Positions 8,759-18,455 of a stretch of 64,000 nt of DNA are shown here, piece by piece. Source of the DNA: Collimonas sp. OK607. Its GTDB lineage: Bacteria; Pseudomonadota; Gammaproteobacteria; Burkholderiales; Burkholderiaceae_D. The notes under the pieces were generated by a model that worked only from the letters and a program-made list of their open reading frames with translations, ran no database searches and had not been told where the DNA came from. The position numbers were made by a program, and so were the translations under genes. Numbering within the stretch: the first letter of the stretch is position 1; each line of letters opens with the position of its first letter. The stretch covers positions 103,949-167,948 of the forward strand of contig NZ_FOKF01000006.1 of NCBI RefSeq assembly GCF_900111995.1, written 5' to 3'.

Positions 8759-9832
8759 TTATTCTGGCGATCTGGCGATGTCACCAATATCGACCGCGTT
8801 CTGGACTTCCATGATCAGGCCATACGAAATATGGTTGAACACGCGGAAAATGAACAGGGTACCGTATTGTTCGTCCGGCAGCTTGACCTTGTTGTTATGA
8901 TCGTCCGGATCCTTAATGGTTTTACCGAAACGGTACAGTTGCAGCACCGTGCCGATATCGATATTGTCAGCCTTGCCGCGGTTGATGGTCAGGATCTGGT
9001 TCTGCGCAGCAGTTGCCACACCACCATAGACCGAGACCACTCGGGCGTTGACTTCGCTGGCCGGTGCATGCGGCACATAATTCAGGATCGGTTCGACCGG
9101 CCGTGGAATGATGCGATCGCCGACCTGCATTTCTTCCTTGGTGTCGACCACGCTGAATGTCGCCGCCTCGTCAGGAGTCTTGCCTCTGCGCTCCAGTTTC
9201 AGGGTGCCGAGGTACAGCGCTTCATTGGCGATGACCTTGCCGGTATCCGGATCCGTGAGCGGATTGCCGGGACGGAAAACCTGGAACGCCGTAGCGTCGC
9301 CCAAGTCGCCACGTACATAGGCTTTATCGCTCTTACCCAGATTCAGATGGCCATCCTGGACCGCCACGATATGCGGTGCAGTGTGTAAATCATCGCCTTC
9401 GATGATCAGCGGTTGCGACAGGAAAGGGCCGATGGCATCGGTCGAAATGGCGGTGATCGCATCGCGTCCGATACCTTGCACGCGTGTTTGAGGCGACAAT
9501 TTCACCACGCCAGGTTCACCGCTGGTGGTATTACCAAGGCGCAGGCGGCCGTTGGCGCGGTCGAAATAAACGATCTGGCCTGGATAAATCCAATGCGGAT
9601 TACGGATCTGGTCCTTGTTCAAGCCCCATACTTGTGGCCAGCACCACGGATGTTGCAAGAATTTTCCGGAAATTCCCCACAGCGTATCGCCGCGCACCAC
9701 TACATGCTGATCCGGAGCGTTGGCTAAAAATTCACAACGCATGGTCTTGGCGGCTTGGGCGTGAGCCATGCCCGAGAAGCCAAATCCGGTGCTTAAAGCA
9801 AGAAGGAGTGCAGCTGTGCTAAACTTTTTCAT
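8759..9832 (-). CDS. Secreted LysM-domain protein
   Basis: Exported protein of 357 residues with a signal peptide (MKKFSTAALLLALSTGFG, cleavage after AHA). A single LysM domain around residues 40-95 (VVRGDTLWGISGKFLQHPWCWPQVWGLNKDQIRNPHWIYPGQIV) should bind peptidoglycan. The rest is a conserved betaproteobacterial domain without a recognised catalytic motif. The start at 9832 was chosen because the signal peptide begins there; the frame extends to 9922. The gene lies directly upstream of dprA on the same strand and is divergent from def. Confidence 0.85.
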   Translation of the reverse strand: MKKFSTAALLLALSTGFGFSGMAHAQAAKTMRCEFLANAPDQHVVVRGDTLWGISGKFLQHPWCWPQVWGLNKDQIRNPHWIYPGQIVYFDRANGRLRLGNTTSGEPGVVKLSPQTRVQGIGRDAITAISTDAIGPFLSQPLIIEGDDLHTAPHIVAVQDGHLNLGKSDKAYVRGDLGDATAFQVFRPGNPLTDPDTGKVIANEALYLGTLKLERRGKTPDEAATFSVVDTKEEMQVGDRIIPRPVEPILNYVPHAPASEVNARVVSVYGGVATAAQNQILTINRGKADNIDIGTVLQLYRFGKTIKDPDDHNNKVKLPDEQYGTLFIFRVFNHISYGLIMEVQNAVDIGDIARSPE

Positions 9833-10005
9833 ATTGTTTCCGGTGAATACTGCGTTAAATTGGCGCTTACAAGCTGGTTCGTCGCCACGGCTGTGATCGA
9901 GGCAAAGCAAAAAACTTGCCATAGTGAATCAAATTTTGCCCATAATCGATTGAACTAGCAAGAGAAACCCCCTTCCAAATCGCCTAAATTGTTACGTAAC
10001 CTTGT

Positions 10006-10536
10006 ATGTCTTTATTAAATATCCTGCGTTACCCTGACGCTCGTTTGCACAAAATTGCCAAACCAGTGACAGTTTTTGACACTCGGCTCAAAAAATTGAT
10101 CGCCGACATGGCCGAGACCATGTACGAAGCGCCGGGCGTCGGCCTGGCTGCGTCGCAAGTCGATGTCCATGAACAATTGATGGTCATCGACACGTCCGAT
10201 GCCGGCAACGACTTGCGCGTTTTCATCAATCCTCAGATTCTCTGGGCCAGTGAAGAAAAACAGATTTACGACGAGGGTTGCCTGTCGGTGCCTGGCGTCT
10301 ACGATGGCGTCGAACGCCCGGCGCGGGTGAAGGTGCGCGCACTGGATGCCGACGGCAACCCGTTCGAAGTCGACGCCGATGGCTTGCTGGCGGTGTGCAT
10401 CCAGCATGAGATGGATCACTTGATGGGCAAGGTATTCGTTGAATACCTGTCGCCTTTGAAGCGCAACCGGATCAAGGCCAAGATGCTCAAGGAAGAACGC
10501 GAGCAGAAGCGCGACAAGCAATACGCTACAAGATAA
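10006..10536 (+). CDS. def: Peptide deformylase
   Basis: Metalloenzyme that removes the N-formyl group from nascent proteins. 176 residues. The three family motifs are present: [16 protein letters not shown] (metal-binding Cys) and QHEMDHLMG (two metal-binding His and catalytic Glu). It is followed by fmt after a 99-base gap, the common def-fmt pairing that couples formylation and deformylation. It is divergent from the LysM gene. Confidence 0.96.
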   Translation: MSLLNILRYPDARLHKIAKPVTVFDTRLKKLIADMAETMYEAPGVGLAASQVDVHEQLMVIDTSDAGNDLRVFINPQILWASEEKQIYDEGCLSVPGVYDGVERPARVKVRALDADGNPFEVDADGLLAVCIQHEMDHLMGKVFVEYLSPLKRNRIKAKMLKEEREQKRDKQYATR

Positions 10537-10635
10537 ACAACTTTTCCATGTTGCGGGACAAAGTGTGAGAAGCGCCTGGCGACTCTTGCAGTTTGTCCCG
10601 CGATCGTTTTTGGCCTGCTGCTGTACCATCGCCCC

Positions 10636-11589
10636 ATGAAAATCATCTTCGCCGGTACCCCCGAATTCGCCGCCGTGGCGCTCAAAGCCTTGCACGACGC
10701 CGGCCATCAGATCCCGCTGGTGCTGACCCAGCCCGATCGCCCGGCCGGCCGCGGCATGCAACTGCATGCATCGCCAGTCAAGCAATTTGCATTGGAACAT
10801 CAGATACCGGTAGCGCAACCGGTATCGCTGCGGCAGGATGGCAAGTATCCAGAGATAGCCAGGGAAGCGCATGAACTGTTGCAGGCAACGCCGCACGACA
10901 TCATGGTGGTCGCTGCCTACGGCCTGATCCTGCCGCTCAGCGTCTTGAACATCCCGCGGCTCGGCTGCCTGAACATCCACGGCTCGCTACTGCCGCGCTG
11001 GCGTGGCGCCGCCCCTATCCACAGGGCGATTGAAGCTGGCGACAGCGAGACCGGCATCACCATCATGCAGATGGATCAGGGGCTGGATACCGGCGCCATG
11101 TTGTTGATCGAGAAAATGGCGATCAGCGCCGACGACACCACTGGGACCCTGCATGACAAGATGGCAAAACTCGGTGGCGACATGATTGTCGAAGCACTGC
11201 GTCGCCTGGAACAGAATGCTCTGCCGGCGACGCCGCAGCCGGAGCAAGGCGTAACCTATGCCGCCAAGATCAGCAAGGAAGAAGCTGCTCTCGATTTCAC
11301 ACTGCCAGCCGATGTGCTGGAGCGCAAGATACGCGCATTCAATCCGTTCCCCGCTGCCTCCGCTGTGTTTGCCGGGACCACTTTGAAATTGTGGCACGCA
11401 AAAGTAGTTGCCTCAGATGACAAGCACGCACCAGGAACGATCATCAGCGCCGATCCGCAAGATGGCGTGATCGTGGCTTGCGGCAGTGGCGCATTGCGCA
11501 TTACAGAATTACAAAAACCGGGTGGCAAGCGCCTGCCGGTGGCTGAGTTTCTGAGGGCGTTCCCGATGCAGGGTGGAAAGTTCGACTAG
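10636..11589 (+). CDS. fmt: Methionyl-tRNA formyltransferase
   Basis: Transfers a formyl group from 10-formyltetrahydrofolate to initiator Met-tRNA. 317 residues. The N-terminal [13 protein letters not shown] strand-turn-helix, the catalytic block [20 protein letters not shown] and a C-terminal tRNA-binding domain (residues about 210-317, with [13 protein letters not shown]) are present. It is in the def-fmt operon. Its TAG stop overlaps the stop of the convergent mutarotase-like gene within the palindrome CTAG at 11586-11589. Confidence 0.96.
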   Translation: MKIIFAGTPEFAAVALKALHDAGHQIPLVLTQPDRPAGRGMQLHASPVKQFALEHQIPVAQPVSLRQDGKYPEIAREAHELLQATPHDIMVVAAYGLILPLSVLNIPRLGCLNIHGSLLPRWRGAAPIHRAIEAGDSETGITIMQMDQGLDTGAMLLIEKMAISADDTTGTLHDKMAKLGGDMIVEALRRLEQNALPATPQPEQGVTYAAKISKEEAALDFTLPADVLERKIRAFNPFPAASAVFAGTTLKLWHAKVVASDDKHAPGTIISADPQDGVIVACGSGALRITELQKPGGKRLPVAEFLRAFPMQGGKFD

Positions 11590-12464
11590 GCGATCAACAC
11601 GCATTCCAAATTTTGAGCACCGCTCCAGACCGCACGCGGTGTCAACGTGATTGGATGCTCAACCGTGGCAGCCTCGATGCACACGAAATGCCGATAAGAA
11701 TCCAACTTCAGATCGGCAATTTGCTCGCAGCCGTTTTCCCACGGATTCCACACCACCGCATCGGCAAACCCGGTCTGGGTTGCGATCTTGCTTTGCTTGC
11801 GGCCACCTAGGGTAATCGGTTTATCAACCGCAAAATAAACCCGGTCAACCTCCTTGGTGATATGCAGGACTTCTTCATCCGCAATCTTGATCCGGCGGCT
11901 GTCGACGGAGTCACGATAACGATAACCGCTGAGTCCGTACACAGCGGCATCGGCAATATCTGCATTCAAATAAGTATGCAGGGCACAGGTGAATTCGAAA
12001 GGCTGATCGCCATTATTCGTCACCATCAGCTCGGTATTCAACGTCTCGCCGGAAAATTGCACGCGCAATTCGAGCGAAAACGTGTGCGGAAATACTTGCC
12101 TGGTTCGTTCAGAATCGGCCAGGCCGAGGCGAATCAATCCGCTACCGTCTATCTGGCGCGAAGACTCCAGCAAGGTCCAGGCGCTGGTGCGTGCAAAACC
12201 ATGTTTGGGTAACGGCCCTTCGCTGGCGAATTGTGGAAAAATTACCGGAATGCCACCGCGGATTGCGCTGTCGCTAAGCCATGAATTCAACGGGCTCATG
12301 AATAAACGCTCGACGCCATCCGGTGTACGCCAGGAACAAACATGGCCGCCATGCAGCGTCACTCCCACCTGCGCGCCGTCGGCGGCAGTTGCAATGATGA
12401 AATCGTCAGTCGCTTGCAGATTTTCTGAATTTGGCAAAATCATGTCTCCTGTGGCTAGGGGCAT
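11586..12464 (-). CDS. D-hexose-6-phosphate mutarotase (YeaD-like aldose 1-epimerase family)
   Basis: Cytoplasmic sugar epimerase of 292 residues. [45 protein letters not shown] and [10 protein letters not shown] match the YeaD branch, including the catalytic His of ALHTYL and a Glu in the CIEAATVE block. The start at 12464 is preceded by GGGAG at good spacing. An ATG at 12443 has AGGAG, but only two bases away. It is convergent with fmt, sharing four bases. Confidence 0.88.
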   Translation of the reverse strand: MPLATGDMILPNSENLQATDDFIIATAADGAQVGVTLHGGHVCSWRTPDGVERLFMSPLNSWLSDSAIRGGIPVIFPQFASEGPLPKHGFARTSAWTLLESSRQIDGSGLIRLGLADSERTRQVFPHTFSLELRVQFSGETLNTELMVTNNGDQPFEFTCALHTYLNADIADAAVYGLSGYRYRDSVDSRRIKIADEEVLHITKEVDRVYFAVDKPITLGGRKQSKIATQTGFADAVVWNPWENGCEQIADLKLDSYRHFVCIEAATVEHPITLTPRAVWSGAQNLECVLIA

Positions 12465-12508
12465 ATTATGCTCCCACTTGTGACACCCGCTTGCTGCTCC
12501 CGCCGGCG

Positions 12509-13003
12509 TTATACCGATTTGGGAACCGGAACGGCGAGACTGATTCCGTGCTGCGTAAAACCGAAATTTTCATAGAAACGATGCGCGTCCATACGCTTCA
12601 GATTGGACGACAGGGCAATCTTGTAGCAACCGGCCTCGCCGGCAATCCGCACGGCATGATCCAGCATCACGCTACCGATACCCTGCCCCCGGCATGCGCG
12701 GCTGATGACGACGGCATCCATCACGGCCTGCTGTGTACCTTCATGGGTCAGGCTGCAAAAAGCCAGGAGACTGAAAGTGCCTACCGCAACGTCGTCGGCA
12801 TAGACCAGGAATGCCCGGAAATACGGATAGGCAGCCATCCTGGCCATGATCTGGCGGGCGCCGGCGGCGTCCAGCGTGGCGCGCGTCGGTTCATCGTCCA
12901 TCTCGGCCAGCAGCGCTACCAGGGTCTCAGCGTCGTCGAGGGTAGCCTGGCGCACGGTAACAGCAGCGCGTGGCAAAGGATGATCGGAAGCGGTGGCAGT
13001 CAT
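12509..13003 (-). CDS. GNAT-family N-acetyltransferase
   Basis: Acyl-CoA-dependent acetyltransferase of 164 residues with one Gcn5-related domain. VRQATLDDAETLVALL opens the fold, VVISRACRGQGIGSVMLDHAVRIA carries the acetyl-CoA pyrophosphate loop (RGQGIG), and HRFYENFGFTQHG is the usual final strand-helix. GGAG lies about nine bases before the ATG. The substrate is unknown and neighbours do not indicate one. Confidence 0.88.
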   Translation of the reverse strand: MTATASDHPLPRAAVTVRQATLDDAETLVALLAEMDDEPTRATLDAAGARQIMARMAAYPYFRAFLVYADDVAVGTFSLLAFCSLTHEGTQQAVMDAVVISRACRGQGIGSVMLDHAVRIAGEAGCYKIALSSNLKRMDAHRFYENFGFTQHGISLAVPVPKSV

Positions 13004-13142
13004 TGGTCTTTACTCCGTGTCGGATTGATTCGAGAGGATAAAGACTATACCGAAAATTACGCGGATAGAAAAATGGCGCGACCGGCTTGCGATAAATCGC
13101 AGGCAGCGCGCCAATCATGGATACGAAAACAGAAGGAATTAT

Positions 13143-13946
13143 TTAGATGAAGAGCTTACGCAAACGCGATGACATCAGATCAATCACGCTTACTGCAACC
13201 ACGATCATGATCAGCACGGCACAAGTCTGGGCATATTCGAAGCTGCGGATCACTTCCCACAGAATCACGCCGATGCCACCGGCGCCGACCATGCCGACCA
13301 CCGTCGCCGAACGGACATTGGCTTCGAAACGATATAGCACGTAAGAAATCCACAAAGGCATCACCTGCGGCAGCACGCCGTAGACAATTTCTTCCAGTGC
13401 ATTGGCGCCGGTAGCGCGTATCCCTTCGACCGGCTGCGGATCGATAGCTTCAACCGCTTCCGAGAACAGCTTGGACAAAGTCCCGGTAGTCGCCACAAAC
13501 AGCGCCAGCACGCCGGCAAACGGGCCCAAGCCAACCGCCACCACGAACAGCATCGCAAACACCATTTCGTTGATCGCGCGTGCCGCATCCATCAAACGGC
13601 GCACCGGCTGGTTGACCCAGGCCGGAGCGATATTGGAGGATGCCAGTAAGCCGCATGGCACCGCGCACACCACTGCCAGCGCCGTACCCCAGACCGCGAT
13701 CTGTATGGTTACCAGCAATTCTTGCAGGTAGGTGCGCCAGTCGTGAAAATCAGGCGGAAAAAAACTGGCAGCGTAAATACCCATGTTGCCGCCGTCGCGC
13801 AACAACTCGAGCGGGCGCATGTCGGCGCCCTTCCACGAGGCGATCAGGACTGCCAGCAACACGCCCCAGAACAAGGTCCGGCCAATCGGTTGCTTGGGCG
13901 GCAAAGGGAGCGTGTTTTGCATTTTCAGAGATACAGGACTTGTCAT
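13143..13946 (-). CDS. phnE: Phosphonate/phosphite ABC transporter permease
   Basis: Inner-membrane permease of 267 residues with a single N-terminal transmembrane segment ([15 protein letters not shown]), a periplasmic stretch and four or five further helices. The [20 protein letters not shown] block is the EAA loop that contacts the ATPase and is typical of PhnE. It is the last gene of phnC-phnD-phnE, starting three bases after phnD. No C-P lyase, phosphonatase or ptxD gene follows, so the imported compound is unknown. Confidence 0.93.
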   Translation of the reverse strand: MTSPVSLKMQNTLPLPPKQPIGRTLFWGVLLAVLIASWKGADMRPLELLRDGGNMGIYAASFFPPDFHDWRTYLQELLVTIQIAVWGTALAVVCAVPCGLLASSNIAPAWVNQPVRRLMDAARAINEMVFAMLFVVAVGLGPFAGVLALFVATTGTLSKLFSEAVEAIDPQPVEGIRATGANALEEIVYGVLPQVMPLWISYVLYRFEANVRSATVVGMVGAGGIGVILWEVIRSFEYAQTCAVLIMIVVAVSVIDLMSSRLRKLFI

Positions 13947-13949
13947 TGC

Positions 13950-14930
13950 TTAGGATTTGGCCAGGTCGGATAATTTACGGTTGATGTCGTCCAGCTTGGC
14001 TTTCTTGTCTTCCGCGCTCAGGTTGGCATCCGATTCCAGCTTGCCTTTTTGCTTGAACAGTTCCAGCTGACGGATAGGGGTCAGCTGAGCATCGCTGGAC
14101 GCTTCAAAACCGCTGTAATTCAGCTTGGCCAGTTGCGCCTTTTCCTGTGCTGCGTTAGGACCGGTCTTGCCGTAGGTGACGAAGAAATTCTTGACCTTGG
14201 CTTTGACGTCTGCCGGCAAGTCTTTACGCCATACCAACGGATCCGCAGCGATCAACGGCGATTTCCAGACAATCCGGACTTCCTTGGCAACCGCTGGCTG
14301 ACGCTCTTCGATCCGGTCCATGGTGTCCGAGGCGAACACGGCTGCATCGATCTGCTTGTTGGCGATCGCCAGGATATTGGCTTCGTGGTTGGAAGTGCGG
14401 ATCACTTTAAACGCTGTCTTCGAATCGACATTGTTTTTGGCGAAAATGTAATAGCTAGGCACCAGGAAACCGGAAGTCGAGTTCGGATCGCCAATACCGA
14501 AGGTCAAACTCTTCGAATTTTTCAAGATGTCTTCGATACTCTTGTTCGGGCTGTCTTTTTGCACACCGACCAGGCTGTAATAACCAGCGCTGCCATCCGG
14601 ATTCAGCACATGTGCGAACACTTCGCCGCTGGCGCGGTCGACCGCTTCCATCGCCGACTTGTTGCCGAACCAGCCCATCTGCACTTTACCGAAGCGCATG
14701 CCTTCGATAATGCCGGCGTAGTCGGAAGCGAAGAAGCCGTTGACCTTGATGCCTGTGCGCTTGCTTAACTCATCCAGCACCGGCTGCCAGTCTTGCGTCA
14801 GGTTTTTCGACGATTCGGTCGAAATAATGCCGAAATTCAGTTCTTTGATGTCGTCGGCATGGGCCACGGAAGCCGTCGCTGCCAGCATTGCCACTGTCAT
14901 TGCAGCGCCGGAAAATAATTTTGCCAACAT
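13950..14930 (-). CDS. phnD: Phosphonate/phosphite ABC transporter substrate-binding protein
   Basis: Periplasmic protein of 326 residues with a signal peptide (MLAKLFSGAAMTVAMLAATASVAHA). LNFGIISTESSKNLTQDWQPVLDELSK-type opening, the FGIGDPNSTSGFLVP ligand loop and QIDAAVFASDTMDR are PhnD/PtxB-type motifs (Phosphonate-bd). The C-terminus is a charged helical tail rich in Lys and Asp. It lies between phnC and phnE. Confidence 0.93.
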   Translation of the reverse strand: MLAKLFSGAAMTVAMLAATASVAHADDIKELNFGIISTESSKNLTQDWQPVLDELSKRTGIKVNGFFASDYAGIIEGMRFGKVQMGWFGNKSAMEAVDRASGEVFAHVLNPDGSAGYYSLVGVQKDSPNKSIEDILKNSKSLTFGIGDPNSTSGFLVPSYYIFAKNNVDSKTAFKVIRTSNHEANILAIANKQIDAAVFASDTMDRIEERQPAVAKEVRIVWKSPLIAADPLVWRKDLPADVKAKVKNFFVTYGKTGPNAAQEKAQLAKLNYSGFEASSDAQLTPIRQLELFKQKGKLESDANLSAEDKKAKLDDINRKLSDLAKS

Positions 14931-15027
14931 GATTTGAAACTCCTGAGTGTTAGGTATGACTGATAGAGATGACGATCGGGGTGACGATAGGAATAAAGTT
15001 CAATTACGGAATGTGCAGAATGTGTCT

Positions 15028-15873
15028 TCAGGCCGCGACTGCCAGCGCCGGTACGCTATCGAACGGCGTTGGCACTGCTACTGCCGGCCGGGTCAGGCTA
15101 TTGGAGCCGCCCAGGATGTCTTCTGCTTCACTGCCGTACAACTCGCGCAGCATTGGCTCCGTCAAGGCGCTGGACGGGCCGTCGTACACCACACGGCCTT
15201 TGTGCAGCGCCACAGTGCGCGGGCAGAAGCGCAAGGCCACATCGACCTGATGCAGCGACACGATGACCGTGCTGCCATCACGCTGGTTAACGTCGGCCAG
15301 CGTTTGCATGACGCGCCGCGCCGATTCCGGATCCAGCGAAGCGATCGGCTCGTCGGCCAGCACCACGCGCGCCTTCTGCACGATGGTGCGGGCGATTGCA
15401 GCCCGTTGCTGCTGGCCGCCGGAGAGTGCGGAAGCACGTTTGTAGGCGTGATCGGAAATGCCAACCCGCGCCAACGCTTCCAGGCCCAGTGCTTTCTCTT
15501 CAGCGGTGAATATTTTGAAGCAGCTGCGCCAGAGCGGCATGCGTGACAGGCCGCCAGTCAATACATTGGTCAACACCGGCAAGCGGCCGACCAAATTGAA
15601 TTGCTGAAATACGAAGCCGACGTTGGCGCGCACCGCACGGATATTGCGATCGACGATGCCATCCTTCTGCACCGCATGACCATCGATAGAGATTGTGCCG
15701 CCGCTGTTATCTGCAGCCATCAGTCCGGAAATATGTCGTAAAAGAGTCGATTTCCCAGAGCCGGATGCGCCGATCAACGCCACCATCTCGCCTTGTGCGA
15801 AACGCAGACTGACATTGTCCAGGGCGCGGAAACCGCCGCGGAACGTTTTTGACAAACCTTTGATTTCAACCAT
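15028..15873 (-). CDS. phnC: Phosphonate/phosphite ABC transporter ATP-binding protein
   Basis: ATPase of the PhnCDE importer, 281 residues from the chosen start. Walker [11 protein letters not shown]-loop FVFQQFNLV, signature [14 protein letters not shown], Walker [13 protein letters not shown] and the H-loop HQVD are all present. [11 protein letters not shown] (15873) matches the usual N-terminus. An ATG at 15888 and a TTG at 15921 are also in frame, none with a clear ribosome-binding site. The 263-base region up to rlpA contains no gene. Confidence 0.93.
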   Translation of the reverse strand: MVEIKGLSKTFRGGFRALDNVSLRFAQGEMVALIGASGSGKSTLLRHISGLMAADNSGGTISIDGHAVQKDGIVDRNIRAVRANVGFVFQQFNLVGRLPVLTNVLTGGLSRMPLWRSCFKIFTAEEKALGLEALARVGISDHAYKRASALSGGQQQRAAIARTIVQKARVVLADEPIASLDPESARRVMQTLADVNQRDGSTVIVSLHQVDVALRFCPRTVALHKGRVVYDGPSSALTEPMLRELYGSEAEDILGGSNSLTRPAVAVPTPFDSVPALAVAA

Positions 15874-16136
15874 GATATTTACCGCCATTGCGCTTTTGAA
15901 TGGCCGAAGTATTGCGGTCAAATATGTCAGGCGTATGAAGTTTCTGTGACCATTCGGTTACAACAAACCAAGTCGAACATCTTCGGCAAGCGTATTCAAG
16001 CCCGCTTTTTTACAAGCGACTACTAATTCTGCAAAGGGATGTGTTTTGAATAACTACGGGAGACGATCGGACCGACTGTACCGGGAAACGCACCGCCATC
16101 ACTGGCATGTGGCTGGATTGATAACGCCCGTGCGAT

Positions 16137-17258
16137 CTAACGCTGGACGATGATTGGCGTAGCGCTGGTGCGTTGCCGGATCTGTTGCAGGACGCTGTCG
16201 GCGTCGACCCGGCTGGTGTATGGGCCGGCATATAAACGATACAAGCCATTCACCGCAATGCTGTCGAGCGAAGTGACCAGCCCCGACAACTCCTGCATCA
16301 GGCGGGCGCGGGCGCCGTCGGCATTGGCTTGCTGCGAATATGCCCCGAACTGCAGGTAAAACCCGGCGGCCAGCGAATTGCTGTTGTCGGTAGCCGAGCT
16401 TGCGCTTGGTGTCTGCACTTGCGGCTCTGGACTGATCAGCAGCGGTTGTGCAGTCGACACCGGCATCTCGACCGCTTCGGTAGTCACTGTGGCGGCGGCC
16501 GTGGTGTCCCTGGGCGGCTCGCTCTTGGTCGGTGTCGGTACCGGCGACGTCGCTGCCTGCGATGCCGGCGCGTTGCCGCGCTGTTTATTAATAGCGGCAA
16601 TATCCGCCGGCAGCAAACGCTCCACCTCCAGCTGACTGCTGCCGCTGCCGAGATAGCCCAGTTTCAGGGCTGCGGTATAAGACAGGTCGATGATACGGCT
16701 CGAGTGGAACGGCCCGCGGTCATTGACCCGCACAATCACCTGCGCGCCAGTCTTCAGATTGGTCACCCGGGCATAGGACGGGATCGGCAACGTTGGATGC
16801 GCGGCTGTCATCTTGTACATATCGTACAGTTCGCCGGAAGACGTCTTTTGCTTATGGAATTTCTTGCCATACCAGCTGCCGACGCCTCGTTGCTTGAACG
16901 GCTGGTCGTCTGTCATCGGGGTGTAAGTCTTGCCAAACACGACATACGGCTTGTTGCCTGTGCGCGAGTAGGGTTCAACTACGGGAATCGCATCCGGCGT
17001 ATCTAGCAGCCCTTCAGGCGTGGCATCGCCCGGGCCGTCATCCTTGTAGTAACCGCCGCGCCCGGAGCCTGCCGGTGGCAGCGCGGGAACGTTACGGCCG
17101 GCAGTTTTGCCGGCGGAGCCTGACTGGACCGGCGCCGACGGCGTCGAAGATGTTTGTGGCGAGGTGCCGCAGCCGGCCAGAATCAGCGACAGCAGCAAGG
17201 CACCGGAATATGTAACAACGTTGTAGCAGCGGAGTTTACCGCTTTGCTTGCCTACCAT
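16137..17258 (-). CDS. rlpA: RlpA-family septal ring lytic transglycosylase lipoprotein
   Basis: Outer-membrane lipoprotein that cleaves glycan strands lacking stem peptides. 373 residues: lipobox LILAGC near residue 29, a Ser/Pro/Gly-rich linker, the double-psi beta-barrel RlpA domain (RGVGSWYGKKFHKQKTSSGE to VNDRGPFHSSRIIDLSYTAA), a low-complexity stretch and a C-terminal SPOR domain (FYLQFGAYSQQANADGARARL) that targets the division site. It is the last gene of the mre/mrd operon, 76 bases after rodA. Confidence 0.93.
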   Translation of the reverse strand: MVGKQSGKLRCYNVVTYSGALLLSLILAGCGTSPQTSSTPSAPVQSGSAGKTAGRNVPALPPAGSGRGGYYKDDGPGDATPEGLLDTPDAIPVVEPYSRTGNKPYVVFGKTYTPMTDDQPFKQRGVGSWYGKKFHKQKTSSGELYDMYKMTAAHPTLPIPSYARVTNLKTGAQVIVRVNDRGPFHSSRIIDLSYTAALKLGYLGSGSSQLEVERLLPADIAAINKQRGNAPASQAATSPVPTPTKSEPPRDTTAAATVTTEAVEMPVSTAQPLLISPEPQVQTPSASSATDNSNSLAAGFYLQFGAYSQQANADGARARLMQELSGLVTSLDSIAVNGLYRLYAGPYTSRVDADSVLQQIRQRTSATPIIVQR

Positions 17259-17334
17259 GCACTCTCCTGATGGTGTCTGGACAAAAATAATTGCATGGAT
17301 GGACCCGGCTTTTGCCGTACAAGTTCAACCATGC

Positions 17335-18447
17335 TCAGGTTTGTATCAATTTGCGATGGCGCTGGATGCTCATCAATATGCCGGCGCCCAACCCCAGGGT
17401 GACCAGCGCGGTGCCGCCATAACTCATGAATGGCAAAGGTACGCCAACTACCGGCAAAATGCCACTGACCATACCCATATTGACAAATGCATAAGTAAAG
17501 AAGATCAATGTGATGGACCCGGCGAGCAGGCGCGTGAACATGGTGGGTGCATTGACCGCGATCATCATGCCGCGGCCGATCAGCAACATGTACAGGAACA
17601 GCAGGACGCCGTTGCCGATCATGCCGAACTCTTCGGAAAATACCGCAAAAATAAAGTCGGTAGTGCGTTCCGGAATAAATTCCAGATGCGCTTGCGTGCC
17701 CTTCAGCCAGCCTTTGCCAAAAATCCCGCCGGAGCCGACCGCAATGGTCGACTGGATGATATGGAAGCCTTTGCCAAGCGGATCCGAAGTGGGATCGATC
17801 AGCATCATCACGCGTTGCCGCTGATAGTCGTGCAGCACCGACCACAGCACCGGCAGGCTGGCTGCAGCGGCGACTGCCAGGCCGATCAGGATGCGCCACG
17901 ACAAGCCGGCCAGGAAGATCACGTAGAATCCTGCCGCCAGCACCAGGGTGCCTGTGCCCAGGTCCGGTTGCCTGATGATCAAGCCGACCGGCAATGCCAG
18001 CAGCAATGCCGCCACCACGTAATCACGCCAGGTGATCATGCCTTCGCGCTTCTGGAAATACCAGGCTAGCATCAATGGCATCGCGATTTTCATGATTTCC
18101 GAAGGCTGGATGACCATGCCGATATTGATCCAGCGGCGCGAACCTTTTTTTACTATCCCGAACACCGCCACCGCAATCAGCAGCGACACGCCCAGTGCAT
18201 AGGCCGGTATCGCAAACCGCATCAGGGTCTGCGGCGGAATATTGGCGGCAATCCACATGATGACGAACGCCACCAGGATATTGCGCAACTGGTCTTCTAC
18301 TCTTCCCGGGAAATCGATTCCGGCTGAATACAAGGTGACAATGCCTACTGACAATATCAGAAACATAATCAGCGACAAGGCGCCGTCAAACACCGCAATA
18401 TGCGATTTGATATTTTGCCAGACGGTATGTTTATCGGTCAGATTCAT
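17335..18447 (-). CDS. rodA: Peptidoglycan glycosyltransferase RodA (SEDS family)
   Basis: Integral membrane enzyme polymerising lipid II during cell elongation, acting with PBP2. 370 residues with about ten hydrophobic segments. Family markers include SRRWINIGMVIQPSEIMKIAMPLMLAWYF, where SEIMK carries the conserved glutamate, and a C-terminal PFMSYGGTALVT. It starts eight bases after mrdA, so the two partner enzymes are translated together. Confidence 0.96.
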   Translation of the reverse strand: MNLTDKHTVWQNIKSHIAVFDGALSLIMFLILSVGIVTLYSAGIDFPGRVEDQLRNILVAFVIMWIAANIPPQTLMRFAIPAYALGVSLLIAVAVFGIVKKGSRRWINIGMVIQPSEIMKIAMPLMLAWYFQKREGMITWRDYVVAALLLALPVGLIIRQPDLGTGTLVLAAGFYVIFLAGLSWRILIGLAVAAAASLPVLWSVLHDYQRQRVMMLIDPTSDPLGKGFHIIQSTIAVGSGGIFGKGWLKGTQAHLEFIPERTTDFIFAVFSEEFGMIGNGVLLFLYMLLIGRGMMIAVNAPTMFTRLLAGSITLIFFTYAFVNMGMVSGILPVVGVPLPFMSYGGTALVTLGLGAGILMSIQRHRKLIQT

Positions 18448-18455
18448 GGTTCCAA

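Noticed and set aside
10015..10980. 321-codon minus-strand frame across def and fmt
   Set aside because: Spans two certain plus-strand genes and their gap; no domain is visible.
15946..15963. Possible Pho box upstream of phnC
   Set aside because: Two half-sites (TTGTAAC and TGGTCAC on the minus strand) have the correct 11-base spacing but only about four of seven matches each; too weak to report.
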